NCBI GenBank assembly: GCA_030765135.1
Contig: JAVCDC010000077.1
Location: 20,400 to 84,399, forward strand
Length of the DNA: 64,000 nucleotides
Origin: Candidatus Tritonobacter lacicola
GTDB taxonomy: Bacteria > Auribacterota > Tritonobacteria > Tritonobacterales > Tritonobacteraceae
Reading direction: 5' to 3'
Numbering within the stretch: the stretch's first letter is position 1; every line of letters begins with the position of its first letter. The translations under genes and the position numbers were made by a program. Below are positions 55,643-64,000 of the stretch, piece after piece. Under the pieces are notes generated by a model, which saw only the letters and a list, made by a program, of their open reading frames with translations, did no database searches and was not told the DNA's origin.

Positions 55643-56920
55643 ATGAAAGTCGACATGAACATTAACGTGCATCACCTGACCCGCGTGGAGGGCCACGGCG
55701 ACATCCATATCAAGGTGAAGAAAGGCGAGCTGGTAGAGTCAAGATGGGCGGTCGTGGAAACCCCCCGCTTCTTCGAGGCCATGCTGCGCGGCATATCCCA
55801 TGACATGGCGCCTGTCCTGACCTCCAGGATCTGCGGCATATGCTCCATAAGCCACACGCTGACGAGCCTCAGGGCCGTTGAAAAGGCAATGCGAATAGAG
55901 GTCCCAGAAACCGCGCGGCTGCTGCGCCTCCTGGCGAAACACGGCGAAACGCTGCAGAGCCATATCCTGCATCTCCTCTTTCTCGCGGCCCCCGACTTCT
56001 TCGGCACGGGGAGCGTGATTCCGCTTATCAAATCCCGCCCCGAGGTGGTGGTACTGGCGCTAAGGCTCAAGGGGCTGGGGAACGATATCTGCGATCTGAT
56101 AGCAGGCCGCACGACTCACCCGGTAAGCCTCGTTGTCGGAGGTGTGAGCAAGGCTCCCTCAAGGGAGCAGCTCGAAACCCTGAAAGAGACCATCGGGGAG
56201 CGAATCCAGGACATACGCGCGGTGGTGGGCCTCTTCCAGACTCTCTCCATGCCCGACTTCGTCCGGGAGACCGAGTTCGTTTCACTGAAAGGCAGCAACC
56301 GATATCCATGGATAGGCGGGGAGCTCGTCTCCACGGACGGCGTGGTGAAAGCCGAGGATGATTACCTGGCAATGACGAATGAATACAAGGAGGATTTCAC
56401 CACGTCAAAATTCGCGAAGCTGAGCAGGGAGTCTTTCGCCGTGGGCGCACTGGCGCGATTCAACAACAACTACAATTTCCTGCATGAAAAAGCAAAGGAA
56501 GCGGCACGGATTTTCGGATTAACCCCCGTGAATCATAACCCGTTCATGAACAACATAGCCCAGATTGTGGAGTGTTACCATGTCATGCTGGAATCAATAG
56601 ATATAATCGACAGGGTTCTGGAAGACGGCTGTCCGGAAAGCATCTGCGCCGGTTACGAAGTTAAGGCGGGAGAAGCCATCGGAGCCGTCGAGGCGCCCCG
56701 AGGCATTCTTTACCATCACTACGACATTGATGAAAACGGTATAATAACGAAAGCCGACTGCGTTATTCCAACGACACAGAACAACGCCAATATCCACCAC
56801 GATTTGGCGGAGCTCGTGAAACAGCAGATAATGCTCGGCAAGAGCGACGAAGATGTCACCAGGCTAAGCGAGATGCTGGTGAGGGCTTACGACCCCTGCA
56901 TATCCTGCTCCGTTCACTAA
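55643..56920 (+). CDS. hydA: [NiFe] hydrogenase large (alpha) subunit, no C-terminal extension
   Basis: 425 residues. The N-terminal L1 motif is RICGICSISHTLTS (Ni ligands, ~58-70) and LTRVEGHGDIHIKV is at the start. The C-terminal L2 motif DPCISCSVH ends the protein exactly at His. Group 3b enzymes couple NAD(P)H and H2 and can reduce sulfur. Most large subunits carry a 10-30-residue tail cleaved after this His during Ni insertion; none exists here. No hyp maturation genes are in view. Confidence 0.93.
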   Translation: MKVDMNINVHHLTRVEGHGDIHIKVKKGELVESRWAVVETPRFFEAMLRGISHDMAPVLTSRICGICSISHTLTSLRAVEKAMRIEVPETARLLRLLAKHGETLQSHILHLLFLAAPDFFGTGSVIPLIKSRPEVVVLALRLKGLGNDICDLIAGRTTHPVSLVVGGVSKAPSREQLETLKETIGERIQDIRAVVGLFQTLSMPDFVRETEFVSLKGSNRYPWIGGELVSTDGVVKAEDDYLAMTNEYKEDFTTSKFAKLSRESFAVGALARFNNNYNFLHEKAKEAARIFGLTPVNHNPFMNNIAQIVECYHVMLESIDIIDRVLEDGCPESICAGYEVKAGEAIGAVEAPRGILYHHYDIDENGIITKADCVIPTTQNNANIHHDLAELVKQQIMLGKSDEDVTRLSEMLVRAYDPCISCSVH

Positions 56921-57006
56921 AGTAAGGAATTGGAGTCAGACCTGCGCTATGGACTAAGGTAAGTATGTTTTTGTTTGCGCCGTAATAATCAACCGGAGAG
57001 AGTGCC

Positions 57007-59565
57007 ATGAAAAAAATCCAGAAATATATCGTCGTCCCCCACCTGCCGGACAAGCTCAAGCCTTTGATGGATATAGCCCACAATCTCTGGTGGTGCTGGA
57101 ACCCGGAGGCCGTAGAGCTCTTCAGGAGCCTCGATCCCGAAATTTGGGAGAATGCCTATCATAACCCCGTCAAGTTGCTGGGGATGCTCAGCAACGACGA
57201 TCTTAGCCGCCTTCTCAGGGACGAGGTATTTCTGGACAAGATGGACGGTGTAGCCGAAGATCTGAAGAGATACATGGAATACCAGACGTGGTACGAGAGG
57301 GCCCACGGCGACGAGCTCGAAAGCAGAATCGCTTACTTCTCGGCCGAGTTCGGCATACACGAGTGCCTCCCCATTTACTCAGGCGGCCTGGGCATCCTCG
57401 CGGGCGACCATTTCAAGTCCACAAGCGAGCTGGGCCTGCCCATGGTGGGGGTAGGGCTTGCCTACCGTTTCGGCTACTATCAGCAGTACCTGAACCTCGA
57501 CGGGTGGCAGCAGGAGACTTATCCGGAAAACGACTTTTACAATATGCCGATGGTTCTCGAGAAGGGCGACAACGGCAAGCCCGTTGAAGTCGATATCCCC
57601 TTTCCGGGCAGAACGGTTTACGCTTATATCTGGAGGGTCCAGGTCGGCCGGATCCCCCTCTTCCTCCTCGATACCAACCTCGAGAAGAACTCGATCGACG
57701 ACCGGAACATAACGTCGAACCTCTACGGCGGCGACAATGAAATGAGAATAAAGCAGGAGATCGTCCTCGGGATCGGCGGCATAAGGGCGCTGGAGGTCCT
57801 GGGACAGACGCCGACTGTCACGCACATGAACGAAGGCCACGCCGCCTTCCTGGCGCTCGAGAGAACGAGCAGGCTCATGAAAGAGAACAATCTCACCATC
57901 GAGGAGGCGAGGGGCCTCGTAGCCGGCACAAACGTTTTTACAACACACACGCCCGTACCAGCCGGCATAGACAGGTTCGACCCGGAGCTTGTGAAGAAGT
58001 ACCTCGGAGATTACTGCAAGACCCTCAAGATATCGATTGAAGCGCTACTGGACCTCGGGATGGAGAAATCTGACGGCGGCGGGAAGGGGTTCTCAATGGC
58101 GGTTCTGGCGTGCAGGTTCGCGTGCCACATCAACGGCGTGAGCAAGCTGCATGGCGAGGTCTCCCGCGAGATGTGGCACATACTATGGCCCGATATTCCC
58201 CTCTCGGAGGTGCCCATCGGCCATATTACGAACGGTATCCACACGCTCACCTGGCTCTCGGACGAGATGAGGCGCCTCTACAACCGCTACATGGGCACGC
58301 GGTGGGTCGAGGAGCCGGAGAACCACGCCATCTGGGGGCGGATCGACGACATCCCCGACGCCGAGATTTGGGGCAGTCACCAGAGGCTCAAGGAAAGGCT
58401 CATCGGCCATGCCAGGAAAAAACTCAAGGAACAGCTCAAGAACAGGGGTGCGCACAGCTCCCGCATCCTGGAGGCCTCGGATGCCCTCGATCCCAGCGCC
58501 CTGACCATCGGATTCGCGCGGCGATTCGCCACGTACAAGAGGTCCACGCTCCTCATGAAAGACCTGGAGAGGTTTGCCAGGATACTCAGCATCCCCGGCC
58601 AGCCGGTCCAGTTCATATTCGCCGGCAAGGCGCACCCCGCCGACACCCCCGGCAAAAAGCTCATCCAGGAGATCGTCCACCTCTCTCAGCAGGAGCCGTT
58701 TAAAAACAAGGTGGTCTTCCTGGAAAACTACGACATCAACCTGGCCAGGTACATGGTCCAGGGCGTAGACGTCTGGCTCAACACGCCGAGGCGGCCCATG
58801 GAGGCGAGCGGGACCAGCGGTATGAAAGTGGTGGCCAACGGCGGCCTCACCCTCAGCATCCTCGACGGCTGGTGGCCGGAGGGTTACGATGGCGAAAACG
58901 GATGGGCGATCGGCAGCGGGGAGGACTATGAAGACGAGGAATACCAGGACTCCGTGGAGAGCCAGGCCCTTTACGAGCTCCTCGAGAAGGAGGTCATTCC
59001 CCTCTACTACATGAGGGGAAAGGATGGAACGCCCAGGGAATGGATCGAGGTCATGAAGAACTCGATCCGCACCCTATGCCCGGTTTTCAACACCAACAGG
59101 ATGGTTGAGGACTACACTGAGAAGGAATACCTGCCGGCTATCATCCAGTGGAACTGGGTCACGGCCAACAACATGGAGGTGGCCAGGTCCCTCGCGAAAT
59201 GGAAGGTTTCGATCGCGAAGCTATGGGACGGCATATCCATCAGGGACGTAAAAATATCCAGCTTGTCCGAGCTCCTCGCGGGGGATAAACTCCCGATTGA
59301 AGTGCATGTCGACCTGGTCAAGGCAAAGCCGGATGACATCACGGTGGAGGTTTTCCACGGGAGGCTCGACCCCGCCGGCGAGATAGTCGAGGGGAAAGTA
59401 ACCACCCTGGAGCACAGCAAGGTCAATAAGTCGGGCTGCCACATCTATGCCGGCTCCATACCGTGCGTGTCCAGCGGCCAGTTCGGCTTCGCCGTCAGGG
59501 TCCTGCCCTCCAACCCCGCCCTCACCCAGCGCTTCGAGACAGGCCTGATACACTGGTGGAAGTGA
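57007..59565 (+). CDS. glgP: Alpha-glucan (glycogen/maltodextrin) phosphorylase
   Basis: 852 residues of the short-type GT35 family found in thermophiles and many anaerobes. An N-terminal DUF3417-like region (NLWWCWNPEAVELFRSLDP) precedes the core with YFSAEFGIHECLPIYSGGLGILAGDH, THTPVPAGIDRF and GFARRFATYKR. The PLP-lysine is in EASGTSGMKVVANGG. It releases glucose-1-phosphate from storage glucan. SD GGAGAG. It follows hydA by about 85 nt and may share its transcript, but no metabolic link is shown. Confidence 0.94.
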   Translation: MKKIQKYIVVPHLPDKLKPLMDIAHNLWWCWNPEAVELFRSLDPEIWENAYHNPVKLLGMLSNDDLSRLLRDEVFLDKMDGVAEDLKRYMEYQTWYERAHGDELESRIAYFSAEFGIHECLPIYSGGLGILAGDHFKSTSELGLPMVGVGLAYRFGYYQQYLNLDGWQQETYPENDFYNMPMVLEKGDNGKPVEVDIPFPGRTVYAYIWRVQVGRIPLFLLDTNLEKNSIDDRNITSNLYGGDNEMRIKQEIVLGIGGIRALEVLGQTPTVTHMNEGHAAFLALERTSRLMKENNLTIEEARGLVAGTNVFTTHTPVPAGIDRFDPELVKKYLGDYCKTLKISIEALLDLGMEKSDGGGKGFSMAVLACRFACHINGVSKLHGEVSREMWHILWPDIPLSEVPIGHITNGIHTLTWLSDEMRRLYNRYMGTRWVEEPENHAIWGRIDDIPDAEIWGSHQRLKERLIGHARKKLKEQLKNRGAHSSRILEASDALDPSALTIGFARRFATYKRSTLLMKDLERFARILSIPGQPVQFIFAGKAHPADTPGKKLIQEIVHLSQQEPFKNKVVFLENYDINLARYMVQGVDVWLNTPRRPMEASGTSGMKVVANGGLTLSILDGWWPEGYDGENGWAIGSGEDYEDEEYQDSVESQALYELLEKEVIPLYYMRGKDGTPREWIEVMKNSIRTLCPVFNTNRMVEDYTEKEYLPAIIQWNWVTANNMEVARSLAKWKVSIAKLWDGISIRDVKISSLSELLAGDKLPIEVHVDLVKAKPDDITVEVFHGRLDPAGEIVEGKVTTLEHSKVNKSGCHIYAGSIPCVSSGQFGFAVRVLPSNPALTQRFETGLIHWWK

Positions 59566-59601
59566 TGAAAACATAGAAATATGAAAATATGAAAATAACC
59601 C

Positions 59602-59718
59602 CTTGTTACGACGCTCCGTGTTGTAACAAGTACCGTGCAGTGCAAGAAATCTAGATTCAAGAGGTAACTTTTTATTAACTCTTATTAACCTCTGTTAACT
59701 TCTATTAACCTGACCTTA
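59602..59718. repeat. Inverted repeat and TTAAC tandem words after glgP
   Basis: CTTGTTAC (59602-59609) and GTAACAAG (59623-59630) can pair across 13 nt. Beyond it TTATTAACTCTTATTAACCTC and TGTTAACTTCTATTAACC form an ~11-nt period tandem repeat reaching the next gene's leader. No U-tract, so not a clear terminator. Confidence 0.5.
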
Positions 59719-59723
59719 ATTTC

Positions 59724-60809
59724 ATGGTTACTAAAAAGATATTCATGGCCGCGACGGGCCAGCACGTCGGCAAGACGTCGATGACGCTGGGCCTTGTGAG
59801 CCTCCTCAGGGAGCGCGGATTCAACGTCGGCTACTGCAAGCCCGTGGGCCAGCAATACGTCGAAATCGACGGTAAAAGGGCCGACAAGGATGCGGTGGTC
59901 CTTGCCTCGATGCTGGGCCTGCCCCTCGACCCGGACATCCACAGCCCCGTCATCATCGGAGGGGGAGACACTGAAAAATACCTTAAAAACCCGTGTCCGG
60001 AAATGCTTAACAGACGTATTCTTGACGCGGCAAACGAGCTCGAAAAACGCCACGAGGTTATCGTCTTCGAGGGTACCGGGCATCCCGGCGTCGGATCCGT
60101 CGTCGACCACTCGAACGCGGACGTTGCCTCGCTGCTCGGGGCCGGCGTCATTATAGTCGCCGAAGGCGGCATCGGGAACACGATCGACCGGCTCTGCCTC
60201 TCCAAGGCGCTCTTTGACCGGGCACGGGTGAACATCATCGGCGCCATTATCAACAAGGTCAAGCCCTCTAAATTAGAGAAGGTCAGGGACGCGCTTGGCG
60301 AAGGCCTCCCGAAGAAAGGCCTTCGCCCGCTTGGCCTGGTCCCGTTCGAGGAGACACTGGTTTACCCCCGGCTGGAGCATATTAAAAAAGCCGTAGGAGC
60401 AGATGTTATCTCCGGGGTTGACAGCATGAAAAAGACTATCCGCTGGCCAGTCTTCGGGACCGTTATAGATCCAGAAAGGACACCGGACGCAGAAGAAATC
60501 CTCCTGGTCACGCCGGCCGACCAGATCGACCTCCTCCTGGAATCGGTGGCGAGGCTCCGCATGAAGAAAGGAGCCGACTGGAGGATCGGCGGTCTCCTCC
60601 TCACGGCGGGAAAATTCATCCCCGAGGAAATCATTCCCCTCTTCGACGCTGTGGGGATACCCGTCCTCTCCACCCCGATGGACACCTACACGGTCGCGAC
60701 GCACCTCCACGACCTCGTCGCGAAGATAGACCCCGATTCGCAGGATAAAATCGAAACGGTCAAGAAACTCTTCCGCGATCACGTTGGGCTGGACTTTTTG
60801 AAAACATGA
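59724..60809 (+). CDS. P-loop (BioD-like) plus DRTGG domain protein
   Basis: 361 residues. The N-terminal AAA_26/BioD-like domain has Walker A AATGQHVGKTSMTLGL and VFEGTGHPGVGSVVDHSNADVA. The C-terminal half (~210-330) is a DRTGG-type regulatory domain (GTVIDPERTPDAEEILLVTPADQIDLLL...IGGLLLTAGKFIPEE). The same two domains form the N-terminus of long phosphotransacetylases, but the catalytic Pta domain is absent. A regulatory or amide-ligase-like role is possible and unproven. Confidence 0.8.
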   Translation: MVTKKIFMAATGQHVGKTSMTLGLVSLLRERGFNVGYCKPVGQQYVEIDGKRADKDAVVLASMLGLPLDPDIHSPVIIGGGDTEKYLKNPCPEMLNRRILDAANELEKRHEVIVFEGTGHPGVGSVVDHSNADVASLLGAGVIIVAEGGIGNTIDRLCLSKALFDRARVNIIGAIINKVKPSKLEKVRDALGEGLPKKGLRPLGLVPFEETLVYPRLEHIKKAVGADVISGVDSMKKTIRWPVFGTVIDPERTPDAEEILLVTPADQIDLLLESVARLRMKKGADWRIGGLLLTAGKFIPEEIIPLFDAVGIPVLSTPMDTYTVATHLHDLVAKIDPDSQDKIETVKKLFRDHVGLDFLKT

Positions 60810-60818
60810 CTAAGCCTT

Positions 60819-61244
60819 TCACGCCACGCCGAACCTCATTGTCAGAACATGTAAAGGCCCCTCGTCGCGGTACCGGACGCTCTCGGAAACGCTTCTGATA
60901 ATATAGATGCCCAGGCCGCTCTCACGGGCTACGCCATCACGGGGAGGTTCGCCCGCTTTTTCGAAATCAAAGCCAACGCCCTGATCTTTAACCTTTATCG
61001 TCACGCCGTCATCGTCAAGCGCCAACTCGAGGACCACCGTGCCAACCTCTGCTCCAGGGTAAGCGTACTTGATAACGTTCGTAACGGCCTCGCTTACTGC
61101 CAGCTCGATCTTGTAAAGCTGCTCCTCTGATAATGCGAGGGTCGACGCGGACCCGCAGACTTTTCTCGCAAAAGAGCACAAGGACTCGAGGTTATCGACA
61201 GTTGCGGGCAGTTCGATGGTCTTCGTTAAAGTATCCCTCTCCAT
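60819..61244 (-). CDS. Anti-sigma factor / serine kinase-like ATPase (RsbW/SpoIIAB type)
   Basis: 141 residues from ATG 61244; the track start is longer by 15. HATPase_c_2 fold with N-box LAVSEAVTNVIKYAYPG, G1 VKDQGVGFDFEKA and G2 RESGLGIYIIRSV. Such proteins bind a sigma factor or phosphorylate a STAS antagonist. The STAS gene 58 nt upstream on the same strand is the likely partner. No sigma factor or PP2C phosphatase is nearby. Confidence 0.87.
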   Translation of the reverse strand: MERDTLTKTIELPATVDNLESLCSFARKVCGSASTLALSEEQLYKIELAVSEAVTNVIKYAYPGAEVGTVVLELALDDDGVTIKVKDQGVGFDFEKAGEPPRDGVARESGLGIYIIRSVSESVRYRDEGPLHVLTMRFGVA

Positions 61245-61301
61245 AACGCGTTTCCCGATTACGATGGCCTGGATGGGCCGGCACGCCAAACAAAACAGCC
61301 G

Positions 61302-61634
61302 TTAAAAACCTGCTTCAGCCTTCTCCACGGAATCGTAAATTTCAAAGAGCCTGTGCAGCCTCGTCAGCTCGAATATCGAGCGCATGTGCGGCAGCAAGTT
61401 GGCGATCTTGATATCGCCGCCCTTCTTGTTCGCGCTCCGCAGGCAGGCCACCAGGGCGCCAAGAAAGGAGCTGTCCACGAATATGATCTCCCCCATATCA
61501 ATCACGAACTTCCCCTCACCTTCGCCGATTAACCTCTTGATCTCGGCCTTAAAATCAGAGACGGCACTCATGTCAGCCCTGCCCTTGCATGATATTATTA
61601 CCGCTTTCTCTCCTTTTCTCACTTCCTGTTCCAT
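61302..61634 (-). CDS. STAS anti-sigma factor antagonist
   Basis: 110 residues from ATG 61634. STAS pattern with FVIDMGEIIFVDSSFLGALVACLRSA; the second Ser of DSS is the usual phosphorylation site. It probably partner-switches with the ATPase encoded immediately downstream. Confidence 0.87.
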   Translation of the reverse strand: MEQEVRKGEKAVIISCKGRADMSAVSDFKAEIKRLIGEGEGKFVIDMGEIIFVDSSFLGALVACLRSANKKGGDIKIANLLPHMRSIFELTRLHRLFEIYDSVEKAEAGF

Positions 61635-61679
61635 GACTTCTCCTTTCCGTTTAAAAATTACAAACAATAATTCATATTC

Positions 61680-62636
61680 TTATGCTTTCAGCTGCTCTCT
61701 CCAATAATCCAGTATGTCCCGCAGGGTCGAGTCAATGTCGTACTCCGGAGTCCAGCCGGTGGCCTCTTTGAACCGCGAATAATCACCCAGGCGCACGGGC
61801 ACCTCGGACTTCCGGAGGCGTTTCGGGTCCTGGCGTACCTCTATCACTGCGCCGCTTAACTCCAGCAACCCGTCCAGTATCTTTCTTATAACGCACGCCC
61901 TCCCCGAACATATATTGTAAACACGCGCAGGGACGCCTCTTTCCGCCGCGAGCCGGTACGCCCGGACCACGTCCCGGACGTCCGTGAAATCCCTCTCTGC
62001 TTCGAGGTTGCCCACCTCCATCACCGGCTCCATATTCCCCGCTTCGATTTCCGCGATCTGCTTTGCGAACGCGGAGGTGACGAAGCTCGGGCTCTGCCGG
62101 GGGCCTATGTGGTTGAAAGGTCTCAGGATGACGATGTTGAAACCGTAGGCTCTGGCATAAAAGAAGGCTATCTGCTCCGATAAGAGCTTTGTAAGAGCGT
62201 AGATGTTGACCGGCGCCGTCTTTCTCTCCTCCGTCAGCGGCATATCCTCCGGCGAGACCCTGCCGTAAACCTCGGCCGAGCTCACCAGGACCACCCCGGC
62301 GCCGGGCGCCTCTTTCCTGCACGCCTCGAGCACGTTAAGGCTACCTTTCACGTTGACCTCGAAGGCGATCTGGGGAGCGTTCTCCGCCGACGGGACAAAA
62401 GTCACGGCCGCCAGGTGGAAGATCACGTCCGGATTTATTTCCCTTACGATGCGCTCCAGATCTCGGTGCAGGAGTATGTCGCACTCCATGACACGCACCC
62501 GCCCGGCGATATCCTCAAGGTTCTTCAGGGAAACACCGGCCCTCTCTACCCCGGCGACCTCCCATCCTGCGGAGACGAGGTCACCGGCGAGGTAGCTGCC
62601 GGCAAAACCCGCGATACCTGTTATAAGCGCGCGCAT
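61680..62636 (-). CDS. rmd: GDP-6-deoxy-D-mannose reductase (SDR family)
   Basis: 318 residues, extended SDR. NAD(P) motif GIAGFAGSYLAGDLV, the Ser of VSSAEVYGRV, and the catalytic pair in YALTKLL. RPFNHIGPRQSPSFVTSAFAKQIAEIE is typical of Rmd-like enzymes. It would reduce GDP-4-keto-6-deoxymannose, the product of Gmd, to GDP-D-rhamnose. The adjacent upstream gmd makes this the natural assignment; other 4-keto reductases (fucose synthase) are less alike. Confidence 0.85.
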   Translation of the reverse strand: MRALITGIAGFAGSYLAGDLVSAGWEVAGVERAGVSLKNLEDIAGRVRVMECDILLHRDLERIVREINPDVIFHLAAVTFVPSAENAPQIAFEVNVKGSLNVLEACRKEAPGAGVVLVSSAEVYGRVSPEDMPLTEERKTAPVNIYALTKLLSEQIAFFYARAYGFNIVILRPFNHIGPRQSPSFVTSAFAKQIAEIEAGNMEPVMEVGNLEAERDFTDVRDVVRAYRLAAERGVPARVYNICSGRACVIRKILDGLLELSGAVIEVRQDPKRLRKSEVPVRLGDYSRFKEATGWTPEYDIDSTLRDILDYWREQLKA

Positions 62637-62639
62637 AAC

Positions 62640-63779
<1,140 letters not shown>

Positions 63780-63831
63780 CTAACAAACGTAAATTTAAGT
63801 GGTTACACCATAAACAATATGCACCGATTTT

Positions 63832-63854
63832 GCGCATTCGAAATGCGCTGTCAA
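63832..63854 (-). promoter_or_regulatory. Palindrome beside a TTGACA box upstream of gmd
   Basis: Read on the minus strand: TTGACA (63854-63849) followed at once by GCGCATT-TCG-AATGCGC (63848-63832), a perfect 7-bp inverted repeat. The arrangement suggests an operator inside a promoter spacer, but no good -10 follows at 16-18 nt. Confidence 0.35.
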
Positions 63855-63954
63855 TTTTTTAAATTTTTCTAAACTAAGGCTCCTGTAAAATAGTAACTGC
63901 TTTTATATCAATTGGTTAAACACCAAATTGTTTTCAATTTCCCTCACAATTTTC

Positions 63955-63983
63955 TTGACTTAATGAGTGGCATATTTTACTAT
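63955..63983 (+). promoter_or_regulatory. Candidate promoter reading out of the window
   Basis: TTGACT (63955-63960), a 17-nt spacer and TACTAT (63978-63983), directed to the right. It suggests a divergent plus-strand gene just beyond base 64000. Confidence 0.45.
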
Positions 63984-64000
63984 ATCACCTTGCAGTTCAG

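Overview
The window reads as a GC-rich chromosome segment from a Gram-negative, probably anaerobic and uncultured bacterium. The double membrane is shown by lnt, lolC/lolD, lptE, murJ and a BamD-like protein. The anaerobic habit is suggested by a four-subunit hydBGDA-type [NiFe] hydrogenase. An oversized SecA, two very small conserved-looking proteins and AT-rich dispersed intergenic repeats fit candidate phyla around the PVC/FCB/Omnitrophota-Auribacterota area, but this placement is an inference from gene style and not a phylogenetic result.

Layout. 1-10.5 kb (minus strand): ilvE (cut by the window edge), lolD, lolC/E, lysS, prfB with its programmed +1 frameshift, lnt and secA. 10.5-11.7 kb: a frameshifted GxxExxY gene, a TM1367-type cyclophilin-like protein and a small lipoprotein. 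11.8-17.1 kb (plus strand): three large membrane glycosyltransferase-like genes (YfhO type, GT39 type and one broken by an internal deletion). 17.2-30 kb (mostly minus): uvrC, murJ, (rpsT on plus), holA, lptE, a BamD-like coiled-coil protein, a TMTC-like TPR membrane protein, pgpA, pgsA, rimO and rodZ. 30-41 kb (minus): ftsK, pnp, rpsO, ribF, truB, rbfA, ylxP, infB and nusA, which is the classical translation/RNA-processing supercluster. 41-46 kb (minus): corA, aconitase, ndk, an unknown lipoprotein, a small membrane protein and a VanZ-like protein. 46.3-46.8 kb (plus): a cassette of two tiny basic proteins. 46.8-49.7 kb (minus): hflC, hflK, a small membrane protein and a macrodomain protein. 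50-52.3 kb: a small lipoprotein, an LhgO-like oxidase, a ComEA-like HhH/zinc-ribbon protein and a STAS protein. 52.5-60.8 kb (plus): hydB-hydG-hydD-hydA, an alpha-glucan phosphorylase and a BioD/DRTGG-type P-loop protein. 60.8-63.7 kb (minus): an anti-sigma kinase-like ATPase, a STAS antagonist, rmd and gmd (GDP-D-rhamnose synthesis).

How the genes fit together. Several sets are tightly coupled, with ATGA/TTGA/GTGA overlaps: lysS-lolC, pgsA-pgpA-TMTC-like, hflK-hflC and rbfA-truB. Envelope biogenesis (lipoprotein acylation and sorting, LPS export, lipid II flipping, phosphatidylglycerol synthesis, deoxyhexose sugars) is the commonest theme. The hydrogenase operon has its own clear promoter but no maturation genes in view.

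No CRISPR array, tRNA, rRNA, prophage or intact transposase was seen. No obviously new multi-gene system was found. The most interesting items are an intrinsic terminator abutting the nusA ribosome-binding site, a ~30-bp palindrome family that sits close upstream of several start codons, a UvrC lacking its central region, a [NiFe] large subunit ending exactly at its last metal-site motif, and the two-gene micro-protein cassette at 46.3-46.8 kb.
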